From: Saccharopolyspora_D taberi
GTDB lineage: Bacteria; Actinomycetota; Actinomycetes; Mycobacteriales; Pseudonocardiaceae
DNA: 64,000 nucleotides
Assembly: GCF_039534165.1 (NCBI RefSeq)
Contig: NZ_BAAAUX010000020.1
Span: forward strand, 190,647 to 254,646
Direction of reading: 5' to 3'
Within the stretch, counting starts at the first letter, position 1; the number at the start of each line of letters is the position of its first letter. A program made the translations under genes and the position numbers. Below the pieces are notes generated by a model, which was given only the letters and a program-made list of their open reading frames with translations, was not told the origin of the DNA and ran no database searches. Of the stretch, positions 37,679-46,893 are shown piece after piece.

Positions 37679-38527
37679 TCAGTGCAGCTCCATCGTGCAG
37701 CACTTCGGGCCGCCGCCGGACTTCCGCAGCTCGGAGATGTCGAGCATGATCGGCTCGTAGCCGCGGGCGGTCAGCTGCTCGGCCAGCGCAGTCGCCTCCA
37801 GCGGGAGGACCACGTTGCGCCCGTCCGACACACCGTTGAGACCGAGGCACGCGGCGTCCTCGGCGCCTGCGACGACTGCGTTGGGGAACAGCCGCTCCAG
37901 CACTCGCCGCGATCCTGCGGAGAACGCGTCCGGGTAGTACGCGATCTGCGGGTTCTCCCCGCGTTCGAGGACGAACAGCGCGGTGTCGAGGTGGTAGTAG
38001 CGCGGGTCGGTCAGCCGCAGCGACACGACCGGGACGCCGAGCACCTCCTGCGCCTCGGCATGCGCTTCGGGGTCGGTCCGGAACCCGGTGCCCGCCAGCA
38101 GCAGGCCACCGGTCCAGGCGAAGTCGCCCTCGGCCTCGTTGATCCGGGTCGGCATGACCAGATCGCGGTAGCCGCGGGCGGTGAACCAGCGCCGGAAGTG
38201 CTCGGCCTCGGCGGCGCGCTCCGGAGCGCGGAAGCGGGCGCCCAGCACCCGGCCGTCGATCACGGTGGCCGAGTTCGCGGAGAACACCATGTCCGGCAGG
38301 CCCGGCTGCGGGTCGATGACGTCGACCGCGTGGCCCAGGCGCTCGTAGGTCTGCTTCAGGCCCTCCCACTGCGACATCGCCAAGTCGGTGTCGACCGGCG
38401 AGGAGGGGTCCATCCACGGGTTGATCGAGTACTCGACCGCGAAGTGCTTCGGCGGGCACATCAGGTAGTGCCGGGCCGTCGGGATCTTGGCGGAGGAGTC
38501 GACTGCCGGCGCAGCGGAGACCGTCAT
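37679..38527 (-). CDS. ddaH: Dimethylargininase (amidinotransferase superfamily)
   Basis: This 282-aa protein starts at ATG 38527. It is a guanidino-group modifying enzyme: MCPPKHFAVEYSINPWMD, MVFSANSATVID (Asp/Asn region), NEAEGDFAWTGGLLLAG, DPRYYHLDTALFVL (catalytic His) and GGGPKCCTMELH (catalytic Cys near the end). It hydrolyses methylated arginine or a related guanidine to citrulline. A gene for a divergent Lrp/AsnC regulator lies 74 bp away, the arrangement of Rv2323c-Rv2324 in M. tuberculosis, suggesting arginine-linked control. The last 72 bp recur inverted at 36525-36596. Confidence 0.88.
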   Translation of the reverse strand: MTVSAAPAVDSSAKIPTARHYLMCPPKHFAVEYSINPWMDPSSPVDTDLAMSQWEGLKQTYERLGHAVDVIDPQPGLPDMVFSANSATVIDGRVLGARFRAPERAAEAEHFRRWFTARGYRDLVMPTRINEAEGDFAWTGGLLLAGTGFRTDPEAHAEAQEVLGVPVVSLRLTDPRYYHLDTALFVLERGENPQIAYYPDAFSAGSRRVLERLFPNAVVAGAEDAACLGLNGVSDGRNVVLPLEATALAEQLTARGYEPIMLDISELRKSGGGPKCCTMELH

Positions 38528-38560
38528 GAATCGAAATTTAATCGCTACCCAGACAGCCTT

Positions 38561-38576
38561 CAACAACGCTCTGTTG
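38561..38576. promoter_or_regulatory. Candidate Lrp/AsnC operator
   Basis: CAACA-N6-TGTTG is a palindrome in the 74-bp divergent region between ddaH and the AsnC gene. A further TGTTGCG follows at 38594. This is a plausible autoregulatory site, not a match to a defined consensus. Confidence 0.4.
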
Positions 38577-38601
38577 CGTCGGATGCGGCAGAATGTTGCG
38601 T

Positions 38602-39042
38602 ATGGATTCCTTGGACCAGCGAATCGTTTCGCAGTTGGTGGCGGATGCTCGGGCGAGCTACGCGGAGATCGGCGCCGAGGTCGGGCTGTCGGCTCCCGCG
38701 GTGAAGCGCCGGGTGGACAAGCTGCTCGATCTGGGCGTGTTGCAGGGCTTCACCGCAGTGGTGGACCCGGAGGCGCTGGGCTGGGGAACCGAGGCGTTCG
38801 TCGAGGTGCACTGCCACGGCAACGTGCCGACGCAACGAATCCGCAGCGGACTCGAACCGCTGCCCGAAGTCGTTGCGGCCTACACCGTTTCCGGCCCGGC
38901 GGACGCGATCGTGCACCTGCGCGCCGCCGACATCCACCACCTCGAAACCGCGCTCGAACGGCTGCGGGCGGTGGAGTTCGTCAGCCGCACGGTGTCGACC
39001 GTGGTGCTCTCGCGGTTGCTGGAGCGACCACCGCAGGCGTGA
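38602..39042 (+). CDS. Lrp/AsnC family transcriptional regulator
   Basis: This 146-aa protein is taken from ATG 38602 (MDSLDQRIVSQLVADARASY); an ATG three codons upstream is also possible. The N-terminal helix-turn-helix is AEIGAEVGLSAPAVKRRVDK and the C-terminal RAM/effector domain is TEAFVEVHCHGNVPTQRIRS through VVAAYTVSGPADAIVHLRAA. It is divergent from ddaH and so probably controls arginine-derivative catabolism with an amino-acid ligand. Confidence 0.92.
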   Translation: MDSLDQRIVSQLVADARASYAEIGAEVGLSAPAVKRRVDKLLDLGVLQGFTAVVDPEALGWGTEAFVEVHCHGNVPTQRIRSGLEPLPEVVAAYTVSGPADAIVHLRAADIHHLETALERLRAVEFVSRTVSTVVLSRLLERPPQA

Positions 39043-39043
39043 C

Positions 39044-40033
39044 TCACTCGCCGGGTTCGCGGCGGTCCCACGGTTCGAAGCCGGCCTGCTCGGCGTCGGC
39101 GGGCGTGCGGAACCACACCTCGGCCACGATCCGCTCGTACTGCGGCGATTCCGGGGTGTGGTACTGGCGGGACGCGAAGTGGCCCTTGATCATGTAGCCC
39201 TCGCGGGCGGGTTCCTCGGCTGCGGGAGCGGCCTCGCTGTTGACCGCGTCGGCCTGCGCGTGCTCGCCGTCGGAGCGCGACTCCGAAGCTTCGTCGGTCG
39301 ACTCCTGCTTGCGCGGAAGCCCCGGCCGCGGCGCGGCGCCGGGAGTCCGGCGGGGCAGCGGCTGGGGCTCGCCGTCGTCGACGCGCGGGATGTTCTGCGT
39401 GACCTCCGCGCCCAGCGGCGGGACGTACGGCGTGCTCTCGTCGGCCAGCGGCTCGAACAACGACCGCAGCTGGCCCGACACCGGGGCCCCGAACTCCGGC
39501 TTCTCGGCGTCCGGCTTCTCCGCCTCCGGCTTCTCGGGTTTCTCCGGCTCGGGCTCCGCGCCGGCATCCGCCTGCTGCGGCCACTCCGGGGCCACGTCCT
39601 CCAGATCGGGCTTCTCGAACCATGACGGCGTTTCCGCGTCGTCCGACCGCACCGTCACCGGGACCTCGGCGGTGACCGTGTCGCCGTCGCCGCCCTTCGG
39701 CACGACCTGCTGCGTGATCTCCGCGGGCATCTCCGCCGGGACGCGCGCCGACCACGGCCGCGGCGGGCGGTCCCAGTTGCCGAACTCGGGTTCCGGCTCG
39801 CGGGCGGGCCCGAGGCGGTCCGGCTCCGGCGGGTCGAGCAGGTCGAGCGGTGCTTCCTCGATGTCGGTCCGGGTGTCCTCGACCGCGGAACGCGCCTCGT
39901 GGCCCGGGGGTTCCGCGATCACCGATTCCAGGCGGCGCTGGAGCGGCCGCACGAACAGCAGCCAGGTGATCAGCGATCCCAGCGCGAAGGCGGCGAGACT
40001 CCACAGCCACACCTGGGTGAACAGCCACGTCAC
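39044..40033 (-). CDS. Single-pass membrane protein with C-terminal sunset domain
   Basis: This 329-aa protein starts at GTG 40033 with GGAGGG 9 bp upstream. One N-terminal transmembrane helix (VWLWSLAAFALGSLITWLLF) is followed by about 210 residues of acidic, Pro/Glu-rich low complexity, including EKPEKPEAEKPDAEKPE. A compact C-terminal module follows: YMIKGHFASRQYHTPESPQY, then ERIVAEVWFRTPADAEQAGF. That module matches the sunset domain annotated in actinobacterial ArfC-like envelope proteins. Function is unknown. It is convergent with the AsnC gene. Confidence 0.7.
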   Translation of the reverse strand: MTWLFTQVWLWSLAAFALGSLITWLLFVRPLQRRLESVIAEPPGHEARSAVEDTRTDIEEAPLDLLDPPEPDRLGPAREPEPEFGNWDRPPRPWSARVPAEMPAEITQQVVPKGGDGDTVTAEVPVTVRSDDAETPSWFEKPDLEDVAPEWPQQADAGAEPEPEKPEKPEAEKPDAEKPEFGAPVSGQLRSLFEPLADESTPYVPPLGAEVTQNIPRVDDGEPQPLPRRTPGAAPRPGLPRKQESTDEASESRSDGEHAQADAVNSEAAPAAEEPAREGYMIKGHFASRQYHTPESPQYERIVAEVWFRTPADAEQAGFEPWDRREPGE

Positions 40034-40221
40034 GGGCGACGTCCCTCCTCAGGATCCATCGGCGCGAGCAAGCGGCGGTGCGTGCTCGGGCCCCCGAGTA
40101 TCGCCAAGACCCCGCTCACGCGGTCGAGAAGGGGGCAGATTCTTACCTCGACTTGACCGGCACGCGACCCGCGGCAGCGCCGAGTGCGATCCGGAGCCGA
40201 CCACCGCGAGCATCGGGTGCG

Positions 40222-41247
40222 CTAGCGCGTGCGGGCGACGACGTAGTCGATCAGCGCCGAGAGCGCGTCGCGCGCGGGCACTGCGGGCAGCACGTCAAGC
40301 TCGGCGCGCGCGGCGCCGGCGTACTCGTCGAGCGTCTGCCGGGCCTTGGCCAGGCCGTCGGACTCGCGGAGGAGCTTCAGCGCCTCGTCGACCTCGGCGT
40401 CGTTGTCCAGCGGGCCGGCGAGCAGGTCGCGCAGCCTGGCGTCGGTCGCCGGGTCGGCCAGGGCGTAGAGCATCGGCAGCGTGCGGACGCCTTCGCGGAG
40501 GTCCGTACCCGGCGTCTTGCCCGACTCGTCGGCGGGCGAGGCGATGTCGATGACGTCGTCGGAGATCTGGAACGCGGTTCCCAGCAGCCGGCCGATCCGC
40601 TCGACGGCCTGCACCTGCTCTTCCGCGGCTCCGGAGAAATGAGCGCCGAACTTGCCCGCGACCGCGATCAGCGAACCGGTCTTCTCGTGGATGACCTTCA
40701 GGTAGAACTCGACCGCGTCCTCGTCGCTGCCGACCCCGACGGTCTCCCGCATCTGGCCGGTGACCAGCGCCTCGAACGTGCGGGCCATCTCCCGCGCCGC
40801 GTCGGTGCCCAGGTCGGCGACCAGCCGGGACGCCTGGGCGAACAGGAAGTCGCCGGTCAGGATGGCCACCGAGTTGTCCCAGCGGGCGTTGGCGCTGGTG
40901 GCGCCGCGCCGCATGGTGGCCTCGTCCATGACGTCGTCGTGGTAGAGCGTGGCGAGGTGCACCATCTCGACGATCGCCGCGGACTTGATCACGTCCGGGG
41001 CGTGCGGATCGCCGAACTGCGCGGCCAGCAGCGCGAACAGCGGGCGGAACCGCTTGCCGCCCGCGTCGACCAGGTGCAGCGAGGTTCGGGTGGCGAACTC
41101 CAGGTCGCTGCGCACCGACTCGTGCAGCAGCGCCTCGACCTCGGCGATGCCCTGCTGGACCGAATCGGCCAATGCCCGGTCGGGGATGTCGAATCCGCTC
41201 GGACCCGACATGCCCCTGCTGCTCGGTTCACCCGCTGGCCTGCTCAC
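40222..41247 (-). CDS. grcC: Long-chain polyprenyl diphosphate synthase
   Basis: This 341-aa trans-prenyltransferase has GGKRFRP, the first aspartate-rich motif LYHDDVMDEATMRRG, GDFLFAQASRL, EKTGSLIAVAG and the second aspartate motif FQISDDVIDI. The small residues before the first motif fit a long product. Its M. tuberculosis homologue GrcC1 (Rv0562) sits beside menJ and htpX. Located at the end of the nuo operon, it probably makes the menaquinone side chain. It starts at GTG 41247, 48 bp after nuoN. Confidence 0.92.
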   Translation of the reverse strand: MSRPAGEPSSRGMSGPSGFDIPDRALADSVQQGIAEVEALLHESVRSDLEFATRTSLHLVDAGGKRFRPLFALLAAQFGDPHAPDVIKSAAIVEMVHLATLYHDDVMDEATMRRGATSANARWDNSVAILTGDFLFAQASRLVADLGTDAAREMARTFEALVTGQMRETVGVGSDEDAVEFYLKVIHEKTGSLIAVAGKFGAHFSGAAEEQVQAVERIGRLLGTAFQISDDVIDIASPADESGKTPGTDLREGVRTLPMLYALADPATDARLRDLLAGPLDNDAEVDEALKLLRESDGLAKARQTLDEYAGAARAELDVLPAVPARDALSALIDYVVARTR

Positions 41248-41295
41248 GTCACCGTCGCCTTCGCTCCCCCAGGCTAGCCCCTACGGGCGAGCACT

Positions 41296-42852
41296 CTACG
41301 ACACGAAGCCGCCGAGGTTGGCCCAGTCCAGCGCCAACGTCGGCAACACGCCAAGCAGCAACGTCACGACCACGCCGAGCGTGATCGCCGCCGTCGTGAA
41401 GGCGCCCGGCACGTTGACGGTGGGGCCGTCCTCGGCCGGTTCGCTGAAATGCATCAGCACGATGACACGAAGGTAGAAGAACGCCGCGACCGCACTCGCC
41501 ACCAGGGCCACCACGACCAGCGGGGCCATCCCGTCGGCGAGCGCGGCCTCGAAGACCACGAACTTGCCGACGAAACCGCTGGTCATCGGAATCCCGGCGA
41601 GGGCGAGCAGGAGGAAGGTGAACACCCAGGCCACCACCGGCGAGCGCTTGGCCAGCCCGGCCCAGTCGGAAAGGTGAGTAGCCTCACCATCGGACTTGCG
41701 GACCAGGCTGATCACGCCGAACACCGCGATCGTGGTGAACCCGTAGGCCAGCAGGTAGAACATCGTGCTCGCCAGCCCCCGGTCGGTGAGCGCGATGGCG
41801 CCGATGAGCAGGAACCCGGCGTGCGCGACCGACGAGTACGCGATCATCCGCTTGATGTCGCTCTGGGTCAGGCCCAGCACCACGCCGATGACCATCGACA
41901 CGATCGCGACCGCCCACAGCACGCCGCGCCACTCCCAGCTCGACGCCTCGAACGCCACCTGGAGCACCCGCAGGATCCCGCCGAACGCGGCGACCTTGGT
42001 GCAGGCGGCCATGAACCCGGTGACCGCGGTCGGCGCGCCCTGGTAGACGTCCGGGGTCCAGGTGTGGAACGGGCCGACCGACGCCTTGAACAGCAGACCG
42101 ACGACCAGCAGGCCGAGGCCCGCGAACAGCAGCGTGTCGGACCGGTCGGTGCCCGCCGTGGCGTCGGCGATCGCCTGGAGCTTGACCGAGCCCGCGTAGC
42201 CGTAGAGCAGCGCGAGGCCGTAGAGGAAGAACGCCGAGGCGAACGCGCCGAGCAGGAAGTACTTCACCGCGGCTTCCTGCGACAGCAGCCTGCGCCGCTT
42301 GGCCAGACCGCACATCAGGTAGAGCGGGAGGCTCAGGACTTCCAGCGCGATGAACATCGTCAGCAGGTCGTTGGCCGCGCAGAAGGTCATCATGCCGCCG
42401 AGCGCGAACAGTGCGAGCGGGAAGACCTCGGTCCGCATGCCCGCCACCGCCGCGGTCGCGCGGGTCATCCCGTCGGAGGAGCCGAGGACGTTCGACTCAG
42501 CGTTGGATTCAGCGACGAACGCCCCACCCGGCTCGACCGACCGGTCCGCGATCAGCAGCATCGAGGCCAGCCCGAGCGCGAGCAGCGTGCCCCACAGGAA
42601 CATCGTCGGGGAGTCGATGGCCAGCGAGTCGGCCAGCGTCGTGACGCCGGTGCCGCCCGCGCGGGCGTGCAGCGCCAGCGCGACGCCCGCCCCGACCAGC
42701 GCGAGCAGGCTCAGCCCGACCTGCACCGACCACCGCTGGTGGCGCGGCAGGAACGCCTCGACGAGCACGCCCACGCAGGCCGCCCCGAGGATCACCAAGA
42801 CCGGAAGGATCGCCGCGTAGTCGATCAGCGGCACCTCGACACCCTGGCTCAC
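41296..42852 (-). CDS. nuoN: NADH-quinone oxidoreductase subunit N
   Basis: This 518-aa antiporter-like membrane subunit of complex I has about 14 transmembrane helices. Hallmarks are EVLSLPLYLMCGLAKRRRLL, EAAVKYFLLGAFASAFFLYG, FKASVGPFHTWTPDVYQGAP and DIKRMIAYSSVAHAGFLLIG, with the conserved Glu and Lys residues of the proton half-channels. It follows nuoM by 2 bp and is the last nuo gene. Confidence 0.96.
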   Translation of the reverse strand: MSQGVEVPLIDYAAILPVLVILGAACVGVLVEAFLPRHQRWSVQVGLSLLALVGAGVALALHARAGGTGVTTLADSLAIDSPTMFLWGTLLALGLASMLLIADRSVEPGGAFVAESNAESNVLGSSDGMTRATAAVAGMRTEVFPLALFALGGMMTFCAANDLLTMFIALEVLSLPLYLMCGLAKRRRLLSQEAAVKYFLLGAFASAFFLYGLALLYGYAGSVKLQAIADATAGTDRSDTLLFAGLGLLVVGLLFKASVGPFHTWTPDVYQGAPTAVTGFMAACTKVAAFGGILRVLQVAFEASSWEWRGVLWAVAIVSMVIGVVLGLTQSDIKRMIAYSSVAHAGFLLIGAIALTDRGLASTMFYLLAYGFTTIAVFGVISLVRKSDGEATHLSDWAGLAKRSPVVAWVFTFLLLALAGIPMTSGFVGKFVVFEAALADGMAPLVVVALVASAVAAFFYLRVIVLMHFSEPAEDGPTVNVPGAFTTAAITLGVVVTLLLGVLPTLALDWANLGGFVS

Positions 42853-42854
42853 TG

Positions 42855-44432
42855 TCAGTTACCTCCCTGCGAGGTCACGGGGTCGGTGACACCGACCTCG
42901 CTCATGGTTGCGCCGACCGACGGGCCGATCACGTCCAGCACCGGCTGCGGGTAGAAGCCCAGCGCCAGCACGAGCACGACCAGCGGCGCGAGCACCGCGG
43001 TCTCCCGGAAGTTGACGTCGGTGATGCGCAGCCGGTGCGCACCCGGCTTGTTCGGGTCGGTCACCGCGCCGGGACCGCCCGCGGTGGCCATCAGCGCGTC
43101 GCCGCGCACCGGGCCCTGCATCAGCTGCTGGTACAGCCGCAGCACGTACACCGCGGCCAGCACCATGCCGATGGTGGCGAGCACGGTGTAGACCGGCTGG
43201 GTCGGGAACGACCCGATCAGCACCAGGAACTCGCTGATGAACGAGTTCGTGCCGGGCAGCGACAGGGTGCTCAGCCCGGCGACGAGCAGCAGCCCGCCGA
43301 GCACCGGCGTCACCTTCGCCATGCCGCCGTAGTCGGCGATGCGGGTGGAACCGCCGCGGTTGATCACCATGCCGATCACCAGGATCAGCATGCCGGTCGC
43401 GATGCTGTGGTTGATCATGTACGACACCGCGCCGACGTTGGCCTGCGAGGTGAACGCGAAGATGCCGAGCGCGATGAACCCGAAGTGCGCGATCGACACG
43501 TAGGCGACGAACCGCTTGAGGTCGGTCTGCCCGAACGCCTGCAACGAGCCGTACAGCACGCCGATCACCGCGAGCACCAGCACCAGCGGCGCCAGCAGCT
43601 TCGACGCCTCCGGCGTCAGCGGCAGGCTGTAGCGCAGGAAGCCGAAGGTGCCGACCTTGTCCAGCACGCCGACCACGATGACCGCGACCCCGATCGGAGC
43701 CTCGGCGGCGGCGTCGGGCAGCCAGGTGTGGAACGGCACCAGCGGCGCCTTGATCGCGAACGCGGCGAAGAACCCGAGGAAGATCCACACCTGCACCGAG
43801 GTCGGCGCGTCGGCCAGCACCGGCACCAGCTTGGCCCAGTCGAACGTGCCCTGGCCGAGGACCTGCGCCGAGTAGACGTAGGCGCCGATGGCCGAGGCCA
43901 GCATGATCAGGCCGCCGAGGAACGAGTAGAGGAAGAACTTCACCGCCGCGTAGGTGCGGTTCTCGCCGCCGAAACCGCCGATGAGGAAGTACATCGGAAT
44001 CAGCATGATCTCGAACAGCACGTAGAACAGGAACACGTCGGTCGCGGCGAAGACCCCGACGGTCAGCGCCTGCTCCAGCAGCAGCAGCGAGAAGAACCCA
44101 CCGTGGGTGCGGCCCTGCGGCAGCCGCTCGCCCCAGCTGTAGCCCAGCACCAGCGGCATCAGCAGCGCGATGACGGCGACCATGACCAGCGCGATGCCGT
44201 CCACCCCGAAGGAGATCCGGATGTCGAAGGCCGGGATCCACTCCGCCGAGCTGGTCAGCTGCAACCGCGGACCCGCCGGGTCGTAGGCCGCCCACGCCGC
44301 CGCGGCGAGCACGACCTCGGCGAGCGAGATCGCCAGCGCCGTCCACTTGGCGACCGGCGCGTTGCCGCGCAGCAGCGCCACCACCACCGAGCCGAGCAGC
44401 GGCAGCAGGATCAGTGCGAGGAGCAGGGTCAT
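42855..44432 (-). CDS. nuoM: NADH-quinone oxidoreductase subunit M
   Basis: This 525-aa antiporter-like subunit has FGVDGIALVMVAVIALLMPL, FYVLFEIMLIPMYFLIGGFG, FAIKAPLVPFHTWLPDAAAE and DLKRFVAYVSIAHFGFIALG. The lysines and glutamate of the proton channel are present. The ATG has GGAG 5 bp upstream. It is separated from nuoL by 159 bp that contain a duplicated 74-bp element, an unusually long gap in an otherwise tightly packed operon. Confidence 0.96.
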   Translation of the reverse strand: MTLLLALILLPLLGSVVVALLRGNAPVAKWTALAISLAEVVLAAAAWAAYDPAGPRLQLTSSAEWIPAFDIRISFGVDGIALVMVAVIALLMPLVLGYSWGERLPQGRTHGGFFSLLLLEQALTVGVFAATDVFLFYVLFEIMLIPMYFLIGGFGGENRTYAAVKFFLYSFLGGLIMLASAIGAYVYSAQVLGQGTFDWAKLVPVLADAPTSVQVWIFLGFFAAFAIKAPLVPFHTWLPDAAAEAPIGVAVIVVGVLDKVGTFGFLRYSLPLTPEASKLLAPLVLVLAVIGVLYGSLQAFGQTDLKRFVAYVSIAHFGFIALGIFAFTSQANVGAVSYMINHSIATGMLILVIGMVINRGGSTRIADYGGMAKVTPVLGGLLLVAGLSTLSLPGTNSFISEFLVLIGSFPTQPVYTVLATIGMVLAAVYVLRLYQQLMQGPVRGDALMATAGGPGAVTDPNKPGAHRLRITDVNFRETAVLAPLVVLVLALGFYPQPVLDVIGPSVGATMSEVGVTDPVTSQGGN

Positions 44433-44439
44433 CGGATCT

Positions 44440-44583
44440 CCTCAGTGTCTTGCGGGACACCCGCACCCGGTCGGCCTCGATGAGCCGGCAGGAAAGTGTG
44501 GCCCATCAGTCCTCCTCAGCGTCTTGCGGGACACCCGCACCCGGTCGGCCTCGATGAGCCGGCGGAAAAATGTGGCCCATCAG
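44440..44583. repeat. Tandem 74-bp duplication between nuoL and nuoM
   Basis: Two direct copies (44440-44509 and 44514-44583, offset 74 bp) are identical except for a few bases near CAGGAAAG versus CGGAAAAA and one transition. Each contains a TGCGGG-ACA-CCCGCA hairpin. No coding function is visible. Confidence 0.92.
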
Positions 44584-44591
44584 TACAGTCG

Positions 44592-46583
44592 TCATGGCAT
44601 CCCCACGGCCATCAGGGCGGCGAGCAACAGCACACCGCCTGCGAGCATGGAAAGGGCGTAGGAGCGGACGAATCCGGTCTGCCAGCGGCGCATCCGCTGC
44701 GAGCCGAACCCGAGCATCCCGGCGATGCCGTTGACCGTGCCGTCCACGGCGTGCCGATCGACGCGCACCAGACCGCGGGTGAGCAACCTGGTCGGCAGCA
44801 CCACGAGCCCGCGGTTGAGCGCGTTGCCGTAGAGGTCCGCGCGGGCGGCGCGGACGATCGGCGAGACCTTCGCCGGGCGCTGCACCGGAACCGGCTTGCG
44901 GCCGACCAGCAGCCAGGCCAGCAGCACGCCGAGCGCGGAGAGCGCGACGGTCAGGACCGGGATCACCTCGTGCGGCAGCACGCCGTGGTGGCTCTCGTGG
45001 AGTTCACCCAGCGACGGCGCGAGGAAGGTGGCGAGCCGGTCGCCGGTCGCGAAGAACATGCCCGCCGCGACCGAGCCGATGGCCAGCACGATCATCGGGC
45101 CGGTCATCACCGCGGGCGACTCGTGCGGGTGGAAGTCCTTTCCGTTGCTGGCCTTGATCTTCTCCCACCGCTTCTCGCCGAAGAACGTCATCAGCACCAG
45201 CCGCGTCATGTAGAACGCCGTGATGCCCGCGCCGAGCAGCGCCGCACCGCCGAAGACCCAGCCGCGCCAGCCCTCCTGGCCGAACGCCGCCTCGATGATC
45301 GCGTCCTTGGAGTAGAAGCCGGACAGGAACGGGAAGCCGATCAGCGCCAGGTAGCCGAGGCCGAAGGTGGCGAAGGTGATCGGCATGTACTTGTAGAGGC
45401 CGCCGTACTTGCGCATGTCGACCTCGTCGTTCATGCCGTGCATGACCGAACCGGCGCCGAGGAACAGCCCGGCCTTGAAGAAGCCGTGCGTGAGCAGGTG
45501 CATGATGCCGAACGCGTACCCGGCCGGGCCGAGTCCGACCGCCAGGATCATGTACCCGATCTGGCTGACCGTGGAGTACGCGAGGACCTTCTTGATGTCG
45601 TCGTAGGCGCAGCCGATGACGCACCCGACCAGCAGCGTCACCGCACCGACGATGGTGACCACCAGCCTGCCGTCCGGGGACAGCGTGAACAGCGGGTTGG
45701 CGCGGGCGATCAGGTACACGCCCGCGGTGACCATCGTGGCGGCGTGGATGAGCGCCGACACCGGGGTCGGGCCCTCCATCGCGTCCGGCAACCACGCCTG
45801 GAGCGGGACCTGGCCGGACTTGCCGCAGGCGCCCAGCAACAGCAGCAGCGTGATCGCCAGCAGCACGCCCGGCGACAGCTCACCGGCGCGGGCGAAGACC
45901 TCGGTGTACTGCGTGGTGCCGAGGTTGGCGAACAGCAGGAAGATCGCCAGCGCCAGGCCGATGTCGCCGACGCGGTTCATCACGAACGCCTTGGTCGCCG
46001 CCGCTGCCGCCGACGGCCGTCCCTGCCAGAAGCCGATCAGCAGGTAGGACGCCAGGCCGACGCCCTCCCAGCCGAGGTAGAGCGTCACGAAGCTGTTGCC
46101 CAGCACCAGGATCAGCATCGCCGCGACGAACAGGTTCAGGTACGCGAAGAACCGGCGCCGCTCGGTGTTGCTCCGGCCGGTCCGGCCTTCCTGGTCGTGG
46201 GCCATGTAGCCGACCGAGTAAACGTGGATCAGCGCGCCCACGCCGGTGATCAGCAGCACGAACACCATCGACAGCGGGTCGAGCCGGAGCCCGAAGTCGA
46301 CCTGCAGCGCCTGCACCGGGATCCAGGAGAACAGGTGCAGTTCGCGCACCTGCGACGCCGCGGGCATCCCGGCGATCGAGCCGAACAGCGCGATCCCGTA
46401 GAGGAAGGAGCCGATCACCGTCGCGCAGCCGAGGACGTGGCCCCAGCCGTTGGCCCGCCGTCCCGCCAGCAGCAGGATCAGCGCACCGAGGGCGGGCAGC
46501 GCGATGAGCAGCCAGGCGTTCTGCTGGATCGCCCCGGCCGCGCTGACAACATCCGGGTGGTCCCCGGCCACGAAACTCGTCAT
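44592..46583 (-). CDS. nuoL: NADH-quinone oxidoreductase subunit L
   Basis: This 663-aa protein is the most distal antiporter-like subunit with the long lateral helix. Hallmarks are VDFGLRLDPLSMVFVLLITG, VTLYLGWEGVGLASYLLIGF, KSGQVPLQAWLPDAMEGPTP and VSALIHAATMVTAGVYLIAR, then DDIKKVLAYSTVSQIGYMIL. AGAGG lies 6 bp before the ATG. It is of normal length for actinobacteria. Confidence 0.97.
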   Translation of the reverse strand: MTSFVAGDHPDVVSAAGAIQQNAWLLIALPALGALILLLAGRRANGWGHVLGCATVIGSFLYGIALFGSIAGMPAASQVRELHLFSWIPVQALQVDFGLRLDPLSMVFVLLITGVGALIHVYSVGYMAHDQEGRTGRSNTERRRFFAYLNLFVAAMLILVLGNSFVTLYLGWEGVGLASYLLIGFWQGRPSAAAAATKAFVMNRVGDIGLALAIFLLFANLGTTQYTEVFARAGELSPGVLLAITLLLLLGACGKSGQVPLQAWLPDAMEGPTPVSALIHAATMVTAGVYLIARANPLFTLSPDGRLVVTIVGAVTLLVGCVIGCAYDDIKKVLAYSTVSQIGYMILAVGLGPAGYAFGIMHLLTHGFFKAGLFLGAGSVMHGMNDEVDMRKYGGLYKYMPITFATFGLGYLALIGFPFLSGFYSKDAIIEAAFGQEGWRGWVFGGAALLGAGITAFYMTRLVLMTFFGEKRWEKIKASNGKDFHPHESPAVMTGPMIVLAIGSVAAGMFFATGDRLATFLAPSLGELHESHHGVLPHEVIPVLTVALSALGVLLAWLLVGRKPVPVQRPAKVSPIVRAARADLYGNALNRGLVVLPTRLLTRGLVRVDRHAVDGTVNGIAGMLGFGSQRMRRWQTGFVRSYALSMLAGGVLLLAALMAVGMP

Positions 46584-46593
46584 CGCGCGCCTC

Positions 46594-46893
46594 TCAGTAC
46601 TTCAGGAGGTTGGCGTCATCGACCGAGGCCGAGCGACGCGTCTTGAAGATCGACATGATGATCGCCAGGCCGACCACGACCTCGGCGGCGGCGACCACCA
46701 TCACGAAGAACGCCATGACCTGGCCGTCCACCGACCCGTCGATCCGGGCGAAGGTCACCAGCGTCAGGTTGACCGCGTTGAGCATCAGCTCGATGCACAT
46801 GAACACGACGATGGCGTTGCGCCGCACCAGAACGCCGACCGCACCGATGCTGAACAGCAGGGCCGACAACAGCAGGTAGTAGGTCGGGGTCAC
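46594..46893 (-). CDS. nuoK: NADH-quinone oxidoreductase subunit K
   Basis: This 99-aa protein has three transmembrane helices and starts at GTG 46893, overlapping the nuoJ stop (GTGA) with GGAGG 8 bp upstream. It contains the two buried glutamates of the proton path (FMCIELMLNAVNL, and AAAEVVVGLAII). Longer in-frame extensions are not family-like. Confidence 0.96.
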   Translation of the reverse strand: MTPTYYLLLSALLFSIGAVGVLVRRNAIVVFMCIELMLNAVNLTLVTFARIDGSVDGQVMAFFVMVVAAAEVVVGLAIIMSIFKTRRSASVDDANLLKY

